From a virus: a stretch of DNA of 47,810 nt. The stretch is from positions 1 to 47,810 of IMG/VR virus record IMGVR_UViG_3300009413_000012. The stretch is one strand, 5' to 3'. The notes under the pieces are model-generated. The model was not told the DNA's origin. It searched no databases and saw nothing but the letters and a program-made list of their open reading frames with translations. Shown here piece after piece: positions 1 through 7,117 of this stretch; positions within the stretch are counted from its first letter, which is position 1; the number at the start of each line of letters is the position of its first letter. The translations under genes were made by a program, and so were the position numbers.

Positions 1-150
1 AAGTGCCAAACTTGCGCCCTTCACCACATTTCGGAGATGTGCCATGCTGATGCGTGTAACCCCAGCAAGAACCCGCACTACGCATGTACCGGGTGGTCCG
101 GGATGTGTTGTTTCGGTGGTTCATATTGCAAAAGAACCGCTGACAGATGA
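1..150 (+). CDS. Cys-rich small protein, 3' part (continues across the contig ends)
   Basis: Frame +1 is open from base 1 to a TGA at 148-150 and encodes a Cys-rich tail with a CQTC pair, an MCHADAC segment and an MCCFGG segment, which looks like a small metal-binding or disulfide-bonded protein. There is no start inside the window that keeps the CQTC pair. The last 45 bases of the window (ATG at 47766) end exactly on a codon boundary and join this frame without a stop, giving a 64-residue protein if the molecule is circular. I do not recognise the family. The frame could be fortuitous, but the Cys spacing argues against that. Confidence 0.5.
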   Translation, partial: KCQTCALHHISEMCHADACNPSKNPHYACTGWSGMCCFGGSYCKRTADR

Positions 151-223
151 TGCCGAGGCGAGAGAGGCCAAATGCCTAGAAGCTGTTCGAATCGCCAGAG
201 ACGCGATTCTGGAGGATGAATAA
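116..223 (+). CDS. possible 35-residue acidic helical peptide
   Basis: A GTG at 116 opens a short frame ending at TAA 221-223. It overlaps the end of the Cys-rich gene in another frame. The C-terminal half is acidic and Ala-rich and predicted helical (LTDDAEAREAK, then ARDAILEDE), which is unlike random translation. The same frame is open back to an ATG at 44 that has GGAG upstream, so the start is uncertain. No family is recognised. Confidence 0.3.
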   Translation: MVHIAKEPLTDDAEAREAKCLEAVRIARDAILEDE

Positions 224-241
224 TGCCAAGGGAAAAGAAAC

Positions 242-502
242 ATGAAAACGAACGAAGTGGTTAACACAACGGTGCGCGATCTCGAAAACGAAATAGAATT
301 ATGGCGATATAGGGCGTGTGCGTGGAAAACAAAGGACGGCGTATTTGTCTCCGGGCACGACGTTGTAATGCATCGTTACGAGGACGGCAGTCACCTCAAT
401 TTCTTAGCCTGTGACCTAACGAAATCCCAGCAGCAGTTCGCCTATTTTGTGAATCGGAAGGGCGAAGGCAAAGCGGTTACCGAACTGAAGCATACTAGTT
501 AA
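242..502 (+). CDS. hypothetical 86-residue protein
   Basis: The ATG at 242 follows an AAGGGA Shine-Dalgarno by about 9 bases. The product is a small soluble protein with no signal peptide or membrane segment. An N-terminal acidic stretch is followed by an aromatic, beta-rich centre (residues 20-75). It is the first clear gene of a tightly packed rightward early operon, 17 bases before the next start. I do not recognise it; its position suggests a small early host-takeover or regulatory protein, but nothing in the sequence shows this. Confidence 0.6.
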   Translation: MKTNEVVNTTVRDLENEIELWRYRACAWKTKDGVFVSGHDVVMHRYEDGSHLNFLACDLTKSQQQFAYFVNRKGEGKAVTELKHTS

Positions 503-519
503 CAGAAAGGAGAAAAACC

Positions 520-966
520 ATGTCGAGCATGAATCTGTACACAGATATGAACAAGGTTTACTGTCAAGCGGGACAGGCGGAAATGATTATCAACAGAATC
601 CCAACCGATGAGTGGAACAAGGAATCTGTTACAAAGATTCTCCGGCGTTATTCGTATCCGGTCCTAAGAAATCTATCAAAGACTTATTGGATGAGCGGAA
701 CGCTATACGGTGCTGGGAAACAATTCAAAGAATGGGTCGATGCGGCCTTAGAGGAAGAAAAGCCTCGCTGGATAAAGAACCTTGTTGCAGAGTTTTGGAA
801 TGCCAGAGAGGCATGGCTATACGCTTCTAGGCATGGCTATACCAAAGACATAGAGAAAACCGGCAAAAGGGCGCATGAGGCGCAATGGGAGCTTGAATGT
901 TTGGGATTCTTCAAAGAGCGGGTGAAAATGCCCACCCTAGATGAATTGGAGAAGGGGACATGTTGA
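520..966 (+). CDS. hypothetical 148-residue protein
   Basis: The ATG at 520 sits behind a strong AAAGGAG site. The protein is charged, rich in Trp, Tyr and Arg, and looks all-helical (long helices around residues 20-65 and 75-125). No Cys pairs, membrane segments or catalytic motifs are visible. Its stop overlaps the start of the next gene by 7 bases, so the two are probably translationally coupled. Function unknown. The reverse-strand frame at 837-1121 lacks a ribosome site and is treated as a shadow. Confidence 0.6.
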   Translation: MSSMNLYTDMNKVYCQAGQAEMIINRIPTDEWNKESVTKILRRYSYPVLRNLSKTYWMSGTLYGAGKQFKEWVDAALEEEKPRWIKNLVAEFWNAREAWLYASRHGYTKDIEKTGKRAHEAQWELECLGFFKERVKMPTLDELEKGTC

Positions 967-1349
967 AAATGAATGAGACAGGTCTTGATTGGTCCTTCCT
1001 TGAACGCATCGAGGAGCATCTCGGCGAGGAAGAGGTTATCCGCGAGGGGTTGGCTCACGAGGGACCAGGACTCATCATGCGATGTCTTGATGTGCCGGGC
1101 GACGCCCTGAGCCTCCGTCAATTGGCGAAAGACGTGAACTGCTCAGCCACCTACCTGAGCCGCATCCTGAATGGGCATTTGATCTGCTCAAAGACTCTCT
1201 ATGTGACGTTGAGTCGGAATTTACAAAATCGAACTCGGATTGAGCGGTTAACAGGCAGCAGAAACAGAAGCCAAGGACGATGTAGACGCATTAGCAGAAA
1301 GGACTTACGCATTTGGGCATCTGCGCAGATGGGAAAAGCTCGAAAATGA
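960..1349 (+). CDS. helix-turn-helix DNA-binding protein
   Basis: A 129-residue protein with a recognisable HTH at residues 50-72 (SLRQLAKDVNCSATYLSRIL), the pattern of XRE-type or similar regulators; the Asn-Gly-His after the recognition helix is typical. The N-terminal 40 residues are acidic and the last 40 are strongly basic. It probably regulates early transcription, by family analogy only. The ATG at 960 overlaps the previous stop and has GGAG and GGGG upstream; ATG 969 is an alternative. The basic tail after residue 90 looks less protein-like than the other two frames there, so a sequencing or natural frameshift near 1230-1260 is possible. Confidence 0.6.
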   Translation: MLKMNETGLDWSFLERIEEHLGEEEVIREGLAHEGPGLIMRCLDVPGDALSLRQLAKDVNCSATYLSRILNGHLICSKTLYVTLSRNLQNRTRIERLTGSRNRSQGRCRRISRKDLRIWASAQMGKARK

Positions 1350-1374
1350 AATTAGGGAACCCAAAGGAGCAGAC

Positions 1375-1485
1375 ATGATTGACGAACTAACCGGAGCGGT
1401 CATCACGGGTGCTTTGTTTCTGTGCTGCTGCGTGTTAAGCGTGGTGATCTGCATGGCTATAAGCGACAAGGAGCAAGACCGATGA
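1375..1485 (+). CDS. tiny single-pass membrane peptide (36 aa)
   Basis: The ATG at 1375 lies 7 bases after an AAAGGAG site and encodes 36 residues: a short polar N-terminus (MIDELTG), one hydrophobic segment of about 22 residues containing three consecutive cysteines (LFLCCCVLSVV), and a charged end (SDKEQDR). This is the shape of a small inner-membrane phage peptide. The frame is also open upstream to a TAA near 1255 without a start codon. Function unknown; small early membrane peptides in phages often act in exclusion or lysis timing, but I only infer that it is membrane-located. Confidence 0.5.
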   Translation: MIDELTGAVITGALFLCCCVLSVVICMAISDKEQDR

Positions 1486-1550
1486 GCAGTGGTTGCTAAA
1501 TAGTACCCCCTGTAGTATAACCGCTACACAACACAACCAAGGAGTAACCA

Positions 1551-1856
1551 ATGGAACCCACTAGACCCCCCACCCCGCTAGGGGTGGAGTACGCCAAGGA
1601 ATCAAAGAACCCCCTGCCTGTCGTGCAACTGTACACAGTAGGGCAGATCGCTGACAGGCTTGACATTCGCCTCCACAACGTGCTGTACATGATCAAGAAG
1701 CTGGCGATCAAGGAACACGGCAGGGCTGGAGTAGCCCGTGTGTTCAGCCCGGACATTATCACAACCCTGCGGGGAGAACTCCGCAGGCGACGAAAGCTAG
1801 ATAAAAGCAGGGAGAAGGCCCGCACGCTCCGAGAGGAAAAGGAGCAAGTGGCATGA
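1551..1856 (+). CDS. excisionase-like / MerR-like HTH protein
   Basis: 101 residues. Residues 28-50 (YTVGQIADRLDIRLHNVLYM) form the winged-helix start of the MerR/excisionase superfamily, followed by a helix and a highly basic coiled tail (residues 73-101). The ATG has a strong AAGGAG site 7 bases upstream. The stop overlaps the serine recombinase start in an ATGA arrangement, so the two proteins are made together. That coupling suggests a recombination directionality factor or recombinase regulator, though a simple transcription factor is also possible. A CCACCCC-GCTA-GGGGTGG hairpin at 1570-1587 lies just inside the coding start and could affect translation. Confidence 0.65.
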   Translation: MEPTRPPTPLGVEYAKESKNPLPVVQLYTVGQIADRLDIRLHNVLYMIKKLAIKEHGRAGVARVFSPDIITTLRGELRRRRKLDKSREKARTLREEKEQVA

Positions 1857-2551
1857 CTACGGCTACCGGATATGTGCGAGTATCCACCGAGCAGCAGGCA
1901 GGCGAAGGCATATCTCTGGACGACCAGAGAACTCGCATCAAAGCCTTCTGCAAGGGGCGAGGCTGGGACTTGCTGAACATCTACGCCGACGAGGGACGCA
2001 GCGGAGGCCGTGCGGACAACAGGCCGGGGCTATGGGAGGCGGTGGAGAGTGCGGCTGGCGGTGTTCTTGTCGTGTATGACCTGTTCAGGCTCAGCCGCTC
2101 TGTGTCTGATGCCTGCAAGATTCTCAACAGGCTCCAAGACATCAAGGCCGACTGGGTCTCGATGACCGAGGGCAACATGATCGACACGACCACGAGCGGC
2201 GGCAACCTCATGTTCCATGTCCTCTTGGCTATCGGCCAGTACCAGCGGCAGCAGACCAGTGAGCGTTGCAAGCAGGTTGTCAAGTGGAAGCGAGGCAGGG
2301 GAGAGCGGTGCGGCAAAGTCCCCTACGGATACCGCCTGAACCCGGACGGCAAGAGAATGGAGATCGACAGAGACGAGCAGGAGACTATCCGTATTGCCAG
2401 AGAACTCCGGACAAAAGGTATGTCGTGCAGGAAGATCGGGCGGCATCTGGAGGAGGACGGTCGCTTGCCACGGAACGGCAAGTCGTGGTGGCAAACCACG
2501 ATACGGAAGTTCGTGGATTTTGACAGAGACTTTTACCCAACGGTGACGTGA
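1853..2551 (+). CDS. serine recombinase (resolvase/invertase family)
   Basis: 232 residues. The catalytic domain (1-140) starts with GYVRVSTEQQ, placing the nucleophile at Ser11, and has the DLFRLSRS motif with the conserved arginines at 79 and 82. A short recombinase domain follows (about 143-225: GKVPYGYRLN, then the KIGRHLEEDG helix). At 232 residues it is longer than classical resolvases (about 185) but much shorter than large serine integrases (450 or more), and it has no zinc-ribbon or coiled-coil domain. It could integrate, resolve or invert DNA. Coupling to the upstream excisionase-like gene supports a site-specific integration or excision role. No attachment site was identified. Confidence 0.9.
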   Translation: MTTATGYVRVSTEQQAGEGISLDDQRTRIKAFCKGRGWDLLNIYADEGRSGGRADNRPGLWEAVESAAGGVLVVYDLFRLSRSVSDACKILNRLQDIKADWVSMTEGNMIDTTTSGGNLMFHVLLAIGQYQRQQTSERCKQVVKWKRGRGERCGKVPYGYRLNPDGKRMEIDRDEQETIRIARELRTKGMSCRKIGRHLEEDGRLPRNGKSWWQTTIRKFVDFDRDFYPTVT

Positions 2552-2552
2552 T

Positions 2553-3407
2553 ATGATAACCGAGCGACAGCGAAACAGGCACCACCTGCACCTTGGCTCC
2601 TCCGATATGGCGGCGGTCCTTGGTCTCAACCCGTGGCGTTCGCCCGTGGATGTGTGGCTGGCGAAGACCCAGAGGGTTCCGCCCACCCCTGCCAACGGAG
2701 CCATGCTGTTTGGGACTTACTTTGAGCCGGGCGTAATCCAAGCCGCCGAGGATGGCATGATCGACGGCCTGCCCGAGATGGAAATCACCCAAGCCCACAA
2801 CGAACGGAGAGTCCCTCTGTCTCCCATCTTGGATCACCATGACGGAAGAGTAGTGGAGACCGGAGAACCCGTTGAGATCAAGACTGTGGGCCTGCGTGGG
2901 CCTGTCTCGGACCAGTGGGGGGCCATCGGTACGGGCGAGGTTCCGCCAAGCGTCTATGTCCAGTGCCATGTGCATCTGATGGCACTGCCCAAGTCGCAAG
3001 CCTGCTGGGTGATCACGGCAGATGGCTCACGAGGGTTCGCGTGGTTCCGGGTGGACCGCAACGAGGAGGTTTGCGGCGGCATCCTTCACGAGTCTCGCCG
3101 CTTCTGGAAGGAGAACGTGGAGGCTGACGTGTGTCCCGAGGGGTCCGCATCCCTTGATCTACTCAAGCAGGTAAAGCGTGAGCCGGGAAGTATAATGGAA
3201 GTTCCTGTCCACTTAATTCAAGACTGGATTTCTTCCAGAGAACTCCGCCTGAAAGCAGAGCGGGAAGAAGGTGAAGCCAAGGCTAGTCTCCTTCAAGTAA
3301 TGGGGGACTGCGAGGCAGCCAAGGCGGGAGGCCAGATGGTTACCTATATGCCACCGGAGCGTCCGGTGCTGAGAGTGAAGCAGGTTAAACAAGGAGCAGT
3401 GATATGA
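2553..3407 (+). CDS. YqaJ-family viral exonuclease/recombinase
   Basis: 284 residues. The N-terminus carries the YqaJ signature GSSDMAAVLGLNPWRSP (residues 15-31). Candidate PD-(D/E)XK metal ligands are Glu58 in FEPG, Asp94/Asp97 in ILDHHDG and the EIK triad at 108-110. Enzymes of this family degrade double-stranded ends 5' to 3' and hand single strands to an annealing protein. The C-terminal 70 residues are a helical extension. It starts one base after the recombinase stop and overlaps the next gene by four bases (ATGA), so it belongs to the same operon as its likely partner. Confidence 0.88.
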   Translation: MITERQRNRHHLHLGSSDMAAVLGLNPWRSPVDVWLAKTQRVPPTPANGAMLFGTYFEPGVIQAAEDGMIDGLPEMEITQAHNERRVPLSPILDHHDGRVVETGEPVEIKTVGLRGPVSDQWGAIGTGEVPPSVYVQCHVHLMALPKSQACWVITADGSRGFAWFRVDRNEEVCGGILHESRRFWKENVEADVCPEGSASLDLLKQVKREPGSIMEVPVHLIQDWISSRELRLKAEREEGEAKASLLQVMGDCEAAKAGGQMVTYMPPERPVLRVKQVKQGAVI

Positions 3408-4513
3408 GCCAGATGACCAAGACGGACCCGGTAGAGGCCGAAATGATCCCGGCACCAGAGGCTGGGATGCCGAGAGACCTCGCCCTGATCAAGATGGAGA
3501 ACGACACGATCATGCTGGCGGCGCAGGCCGCTGGCACTAGGGACTATCCAGCCATCAAGGCGGACATTATGAACCAGTTGGCTGCGTTCCCGTCATTCGC
3601 CAGAGCAGCAATGTACGACAAGCCTGTTGGCCGGGGCGACAACAACAACATGCGGTACGCCACGGGCCTGTCCATCCGGGCAGCCGAGGCTATCGCCAGT
3701 TCCTACGGATTCAACCGGGTCCGGGCGGATGTGGTCCCGGTGGACGAATCCACGGTCAAGATCGAGGCATCCTTCACCGACTATGTGAGCGGACGGGTGT
3801 GGTCAGACTCAGTGCTGGTGTCCAAGTTCTACAAAGCCCGAGGCGGCGGAACCCGGAGGCACGACGATGACAGATTTTTTAATGTCGTGGTCAAGGCCGA
3901 GAAGTCCAAGGTGATCCGCGAGGTTATACTGAGGAGCGTTCCGCCCGGACTTAGGTCTGAGTTGGAAGAGGCCGTGGGCAACGCACTCACCCAGCTTCTT
4001 GACGAGTCCACAGTCAAGCGGATAATGACTCAGTTCAGCGGCAAGAACGTGACTCAGGAGATGCTGGAACAGCACCTAGGCAAGAAGATCGAGTCGTTTA
4101 ATCAGGAGGATCGCAAGATGCTTCTGGGAATATGGAACGCGATAGACCAAGGCGAGACCACCGTTGCTGATATGTTCAGCGATAACGGCGGCGCGGCCAA
4201 GGCCCTGCCTAGTGTCACGGCCCAGAAGGTAGTCGATCAGGTGAAGAAGCGTACTCCGACCAAGAAGAAAGCGGTCCCACAGGCTCCCGCAGCCTCTGAA
4301 ACTTCAGCTTCGCCTGCCGCTGGCGAGGGTCCGACCGAGTTTGAGAAGCTGGTCATGGCCCTTGCCGACAGGGATTCTGCCCACGTTGACAAGGCCAAGG
4401 ACAGGATCGTCGGCTTTGCCGCCACGGTTATGGGCAAGACCCCCGAGGAACTTGAAGATGGTGATCTGGCCTCGATTAAAAATCAAATCGACACTGGCGG
4501 ACTGAAGGTCTAG
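3404..4513 (+). CDS. probable single-strand annealing recombination protein
   Basis: 369 residues. The core (about 60-200) has the LSIRAAEAIA segment, a beta-rich part, then VIREVILRSVPPGL, an arrangement I know from an uncharacterised phage family that repeatedly lies beside exonucleases. A Lys-, Ala- and Pro-rich linker (about 280-310) leads to a small helical C-terminal domain (315-369). Translational coupling to the YqaJ nuclease supports a role in pairing complementary single strands in a Red-like system. The assignment rests on context and partial resemblance, not on a clear RecT, Erf or Sak motif. Transcription ends at the terminator 47 bases downstream. Confidence 0.6.
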   Translation: MSQMTKTDPVEAEMIPAPEAGMPRDLALIKMENDTIMLAAQAAGTRDYPAIKADIMNQLAAFPSFARAAMYDKPVGRGDNNNMRYATGLSIRAAEAIASSYGFNRVRADVVPVDESTVKIEASFTDYVSGRVWSDSVLVSKFYKARGGGTRRHDDDRFFNVVVKAEKSKVIREVILRSVPPGLRSELEEAVGNALTQLLDESTVKRIMTQFSGKNVTQEMLEQHLGKKIESFNQEDRKMLLGIWNAIDQGETTVADMFSDNGGAAKALPSVTAQKVVDQVKKRTPTKKKAVPQAPAASETSASPAAGEGPTEFEKLVMALADRDSAHVDKAKDRIVGFAATVMGKTPEELEDGDLASIKNQIDTGGLKV

Positions 4514-4559
4514 TGCCATGTTCATGTGCCGCCTTGTGCGGGGCGGCATTGTTGCTCGT

Positions 4560-4592
4560 CTCCGGGGGCCGCTCCGCCCCCGGAGGCTTTTT
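4560..4592 (+). terminator. strong rho-independent terminator
   Basis: A perfect 10-bp stem (CTCCGGGGGC / GCCCCCGGAG, 4560-4569 and 4576-4585) with a 6-base loop is followed by GC and five Ts. A second hairpin, GCCGCC/GGCGGC, lies just upstream at about 4528-4548. It closes the integration/recombination operon, so the replication genes probably have their own promoter or rely on antitermination. Confidence 0.88.
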
Positions 4593-4654
4593 ATACCGTC
4601 AAGTCAACCGATCAGCGGGACAACAACCTCCAACCGGGAAGGCAAGGATGCTGC

Positions 4655-5416
4655 ATGTCATTTGATCTGATGAGGAAGGTCATGGGAGTGAATCTGGGGA
4701 CCACTAGGAAGATGATCCTGATGAGTCTAGCCGACTCTGTGAATGGGAATCTCCGGGACTTGGTGTGCTGGCCCAGCCTAGCAAGGATAGCCAGACTGAG
4801 CGGGTGCAACAGAAAGACAGTGATGGTCAACCTCCAAGCCATGGAACGGGACGGGCTGATCCGGAGGATGCAACTCAAGAACCAGACCACGAGATACTTC
4901 CTGCTCCCCGATAACTGGCCATCTGCTGGGGAACCTGATTCCCTAGGGAACGAGGTTCCCCAGAGTATTAAATTCCCTAGGGTAGGGAATGACGTTCCCC
5001 AAGGTAGGGAATCTGATTCCCCCAATCCAGTAAGGGAACCAGTAAAGGAAACAGTAATGCCCAAAATCGTCTGGAAGGTTGGCGATATGGAGGGCAAGGG
5101 AAAGATTATCAATCACATCTACCAGTCCTATCCCCGAAAGGTTGGGAGGGCGGCAGCACTTGCCGCTATCGAGAAAGCAATACGAAATATATATGCGAAC
5201 GGACACACGGAGGATGCCTGCTCATGGTTGCTGTCGCGGGTCAGGGATTTCGCCAAGAGCGATTCCGGGAAGGCTGGGAAGTATTGCCCACACCCGGCAA
5301 GCTGGATGAACTCCGGGCGGTACGATGACGACAATCGTGAATGGCTGGATAATTCTCAGGGAACTCCAGTCAAACCAGATGCCACGGACTACACTAAACG
5401 TGTGGAGATATACTGA
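4655..5416 (+). CDS. phage replication initiator (lambda O-like)
   Basis: 253 residues from the ATG at 4655; the frame is open further upstream, but that part covers the terminator. Residues 10-85 are a winged helix (SLARIARLSGCNRKTVMVNL as recognition region). Residues 90-135 are a polar, repetitive linker (LGNEVPQ and VGNDVPQ). Residues 152-225 match the C-terminal module of many phage initiators (YPRKVGRAAALAAIEKAI, then PHPASWMNSGRYDDD). The linker is encoded by four DNA iterons (4929-5021), as in lambda O, where the origin lies inside the gene. It overlaps the helicase start (TGATG), so it probably binds the iterons and loads that helicase. Confidence 0.8.
   Translation: MSFDLMRKVMGVNLGTTRKMILMSLADSVNGNLRDLVCWPSLARIARLSGCNRKTVMVNLQAMERDGLIRRMQLKNQTTRYFLLPDNWPSAGEPDSLGNEVPQSIKFPRVGNDVPQGRESDSPNPVREPVKETVMPKIVWKVGDMEGKGKIINHIYQSYPRKVGRAAALAAIEKAIRNIYANGHTEDACSWLLSRVRDFAKSDSGKAGKYCPHPASWMNSGRYDDDNREWLDNSQGTPVKPDATDYTKRVEIY
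4929..5038. repeat. four palindromic iterons inside the initiator gene, candidate replication origin
   Basis: The 15-bp dyad GGGAA-N5-TTCCC occurs at 4929-4943, 4946-4960, 4985-4999 and 5007-5021. The arms are perfect and the centres differ (cctga, cgagg, tgacg, tctga). A TTCCC half-site at 4973-4977 and a GGGAA half-site at 5034-5038 add to the cluster. An AT-richer patch (4962-4974) lies between copies two and three. The position in the initiator linker matches lambdoid origins. Confidence 0.72.
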
Positions 5417-6792
5417 TGAACGGCAACATGCAGGCTATCATCGACATGACCATGGAGGAGGAGCGTCTCCTCTTGGGGTCCATACTTCGCAAGACAGAGG
5501 ACCTGCCCGAGTGCATGGAGTATGTGAAGAGCGAGGAGTTCTTCCTAGACCGCAGGCATCAGAACATCTGGCGATCTGTATACGACTTTGAGTCATCGTC
5601 CAAGATGATAGACCCCCAGAGATTCGTAGGGTGGATGGAATCGGAGGATAGGTGGGATGGCTGCGGCGGCAAAGCCTATGTGCTGGAGTTGATCCAGTCC
5701 ATGCCACACAGCGAAGGCTCCCGGTATTACGCCAAGTGCGTAGCCGCCCGATCCAGATGGAGGTCTGCCTACGGATCGGTCGAGTCTTTCCAGACGCAAC
5801 TTCTAAAGGCCATAAGCGACCCTACGGTGGAAGTCCCAGAGGCGATAGAGAGATTTGAGCAGAACGTGTACGCCCAGCTTGCCGAGGATCATGTATCCAT
5901 AGCCAAGCCCATCGGGGCCGAGGTGCAGGAGGCCATCAAACGCGCCCGAAGACTGGCGAAGAACCCCGAGGAAAACAAAAGACTCAAGACCGGGATACCG
6001 GAACTGGACACGATGGTCTATGACTTTGAGCCGGGAAGTCTGGTTGTCATAGGTGCCGACACATCAGCCGGGAAGACCTCACTCGCCATGCAGATCGCCG
6101 AGAATCTCGCAATGAACAGCCATCCGGTGGCGTACTTCTCCGTCGAGATGACCAAGGAAAAGCTGGCTGACCGCTTCTTGATGTCGAGGTCCAACCTGCC
6201 GCGAAGCAAGTTCAACCATCCCGGAAACATGTCCGACTATGAGTGGTCTGAACTGGATGACGTGTTCGCGATGTCCAAGGACTGGCCCTTGTACCTCACC
6301 CATGCGTCCCCTCTGGACATATACACCCTCTCATCGTTCTCTAGGAGACTCAAAACTCAGGCCGGGATCGAGGCCATATTCGTTGACTACCTCCAGATCA
6401 TGGAATACCCGGATGACAGGAGCGAGATCAACAGCATCCGTATCCTGTCCCGGTCTCTGAAGCAGTTGGCAACCAGCATGGGCGTGGCGGTTGTGTGTCT
6501 ATCCCAGCTTCGCAAGCGTATGGCCGGGCAGCATGTGGCCCCGCCGGGGCTGGATGACTTGCACTCGTCCTCGTCCCTGTCGAAGGACGCCGATCTGGTA
6601 TTTATGATCCACCGCGAGGAGATGTACCACTTGGGTGATCCGGAGTGGGCCGAGGAGAACCCCGACAAGGTAGGCAAGGCCAGTGTTTTCGTTCGCAAGC
6701 AGAGGAACGGCCCACGGGGCAAGGCCATACTTGATTGGAATGGGGAGAGGACAAGATTTGAGTCCGTTCAAGATCAAAGCTGGACGGCGTAG
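5416..6792 (+). CDS. DnaB-like replicative helicase
   Basis: 458 residues. An N-terminal helical DnaB domain (about 1-115, EEERLLLGSIL) and linker lead to a RecA-like ATPase (about 185-450). Walker A is GADTSAGKT at 213-221; Walker B is IFVDYLQI with Asp324. The SQLRKR segment and the RKQRNGPRG segment near the end carry the usual sensor and arginine-finger positions. It unwinds the fork 5' to 3' as a hexamer. Its ATG overlaps the initiator stop (TGATG), consistent with dedicated loading at the iterons. No primase or polymerase follows, so host enzymes are probably used. Confidence 0.93.
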   Translation: MNGNMQAIIDMTMEEERLLLGSILRKTEDLPECMEYVKSEEFFLDRRHQNIWRSVYDFESSSKMIDPQRFVGWMESEDRWDGCGGKAYVLELIQSMPHSEGSRYYAKCVAARSRWRSAYGSVESFQTQLLKAISDPTVEVPEAIERFEQNVYAQLAEDHVSIAKPIGAEVQEAIKRARRLAKNPEENKRLKTGIPELDTMVYDFEPGSLVVIGADTSAGKTSLAMQIAENLAMNSHPVAYFSVEMTKEKLADRFLMSRSNLPRSKFNHPGNMSDYEWSELDDVFAMSKDWPLYLTHASPLDIYTLSSFSRRLKTQAGIEAIFVDYLQIMEYPDDRSEINSIRILSRSLKQLATSMGVAVVCLSQLRKRMAGQHVAPPGLDDLHSSSSLSKDADLVFMIHREEMYHLGDPEWAEENPDKVGKASVFVRKQRNGPRGKAILDWNGERTRFESVQDQSWTA

Positions 6793-6835
6793 GCATATTG
6801 TATATGCTGTTGACTTATACGCTCCCTGCTTCAAC
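6793..6835 (+). promoter_or_regulatory. palindrome and promoter-like segment after the helicase
   Basis: A perfect dyad GCATAT-TGT-ATATGC (6793-6807) starts right after the helicase stop and is followed by TTGACT at 6810-6815, a plausible -35 box; no good -10 follows at the right distance. A GCTTCAAC word at 6828-6835 is the reverse of the GTTGAAGY word seen in the other control regions. This may be an operator for the lysis/moron genes. Confidence 0.3.
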
Positions 6836-6885
6836 AAGACCTGTTGTCTGTTGAATTGGAACGAGATGATAGAAAGGATTCTACC

Positions 6886-7086
6886 ATGGCTGGAAACGAG
6901 ACAAGTAAATTCGCACTTAAATCTGTCACCATCTTAGGGCTACTCATTCTTGTCCTCAATCACTTCCTACCCGATCTCCCGACAGTTGAAATAGAGAACA
7001 TCTCTGATGCCATCCTGAAGGTTGGTGGCGCGGTGATGGTTCTGGTTGGGCGATGGCGTAAGGGCGACCTGAAAATTTCACCGTGA
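6886..7086 (+). CDS. holin-like small membrane protein
   Basis: 66 residues from the ATG at 6886, which has AAAGGAT upstream; an in-frame TTG at 6844 would add 14 residues. Two hydrophobic segments (about 12-30, SVTILGLLILVLNHFL; about 44-58, ILKVGGAVMVLVG) are separated by an acidic loop and followed by a short basic end (GRWRKGDLK). This layout matches small phage holins with a KS.TI.G start and a VGR end, which form the lesions that release endolysin. No endolysin is adjacent, so the call rests on topology. Confidence 0.55.
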   Translation: MAGNETSKFALKSVTILGLLILVLNHFLPDLPTVEIENISDAILKVGGAVMVLVGRWRKGDLKISP

Positions 7087-7117
7087 TCCGTTAATACATA
7101 TTCACAAGGGAAACTGA

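Noticed and set aside
2030-2999. Leftward frames opposite the serine recombinase and YqaJ genes (224 and 204 residues)
   Set aside because: The rightward genes have clear catalytic motifs; the leftward frames have none and no Shine-Dalgarno.
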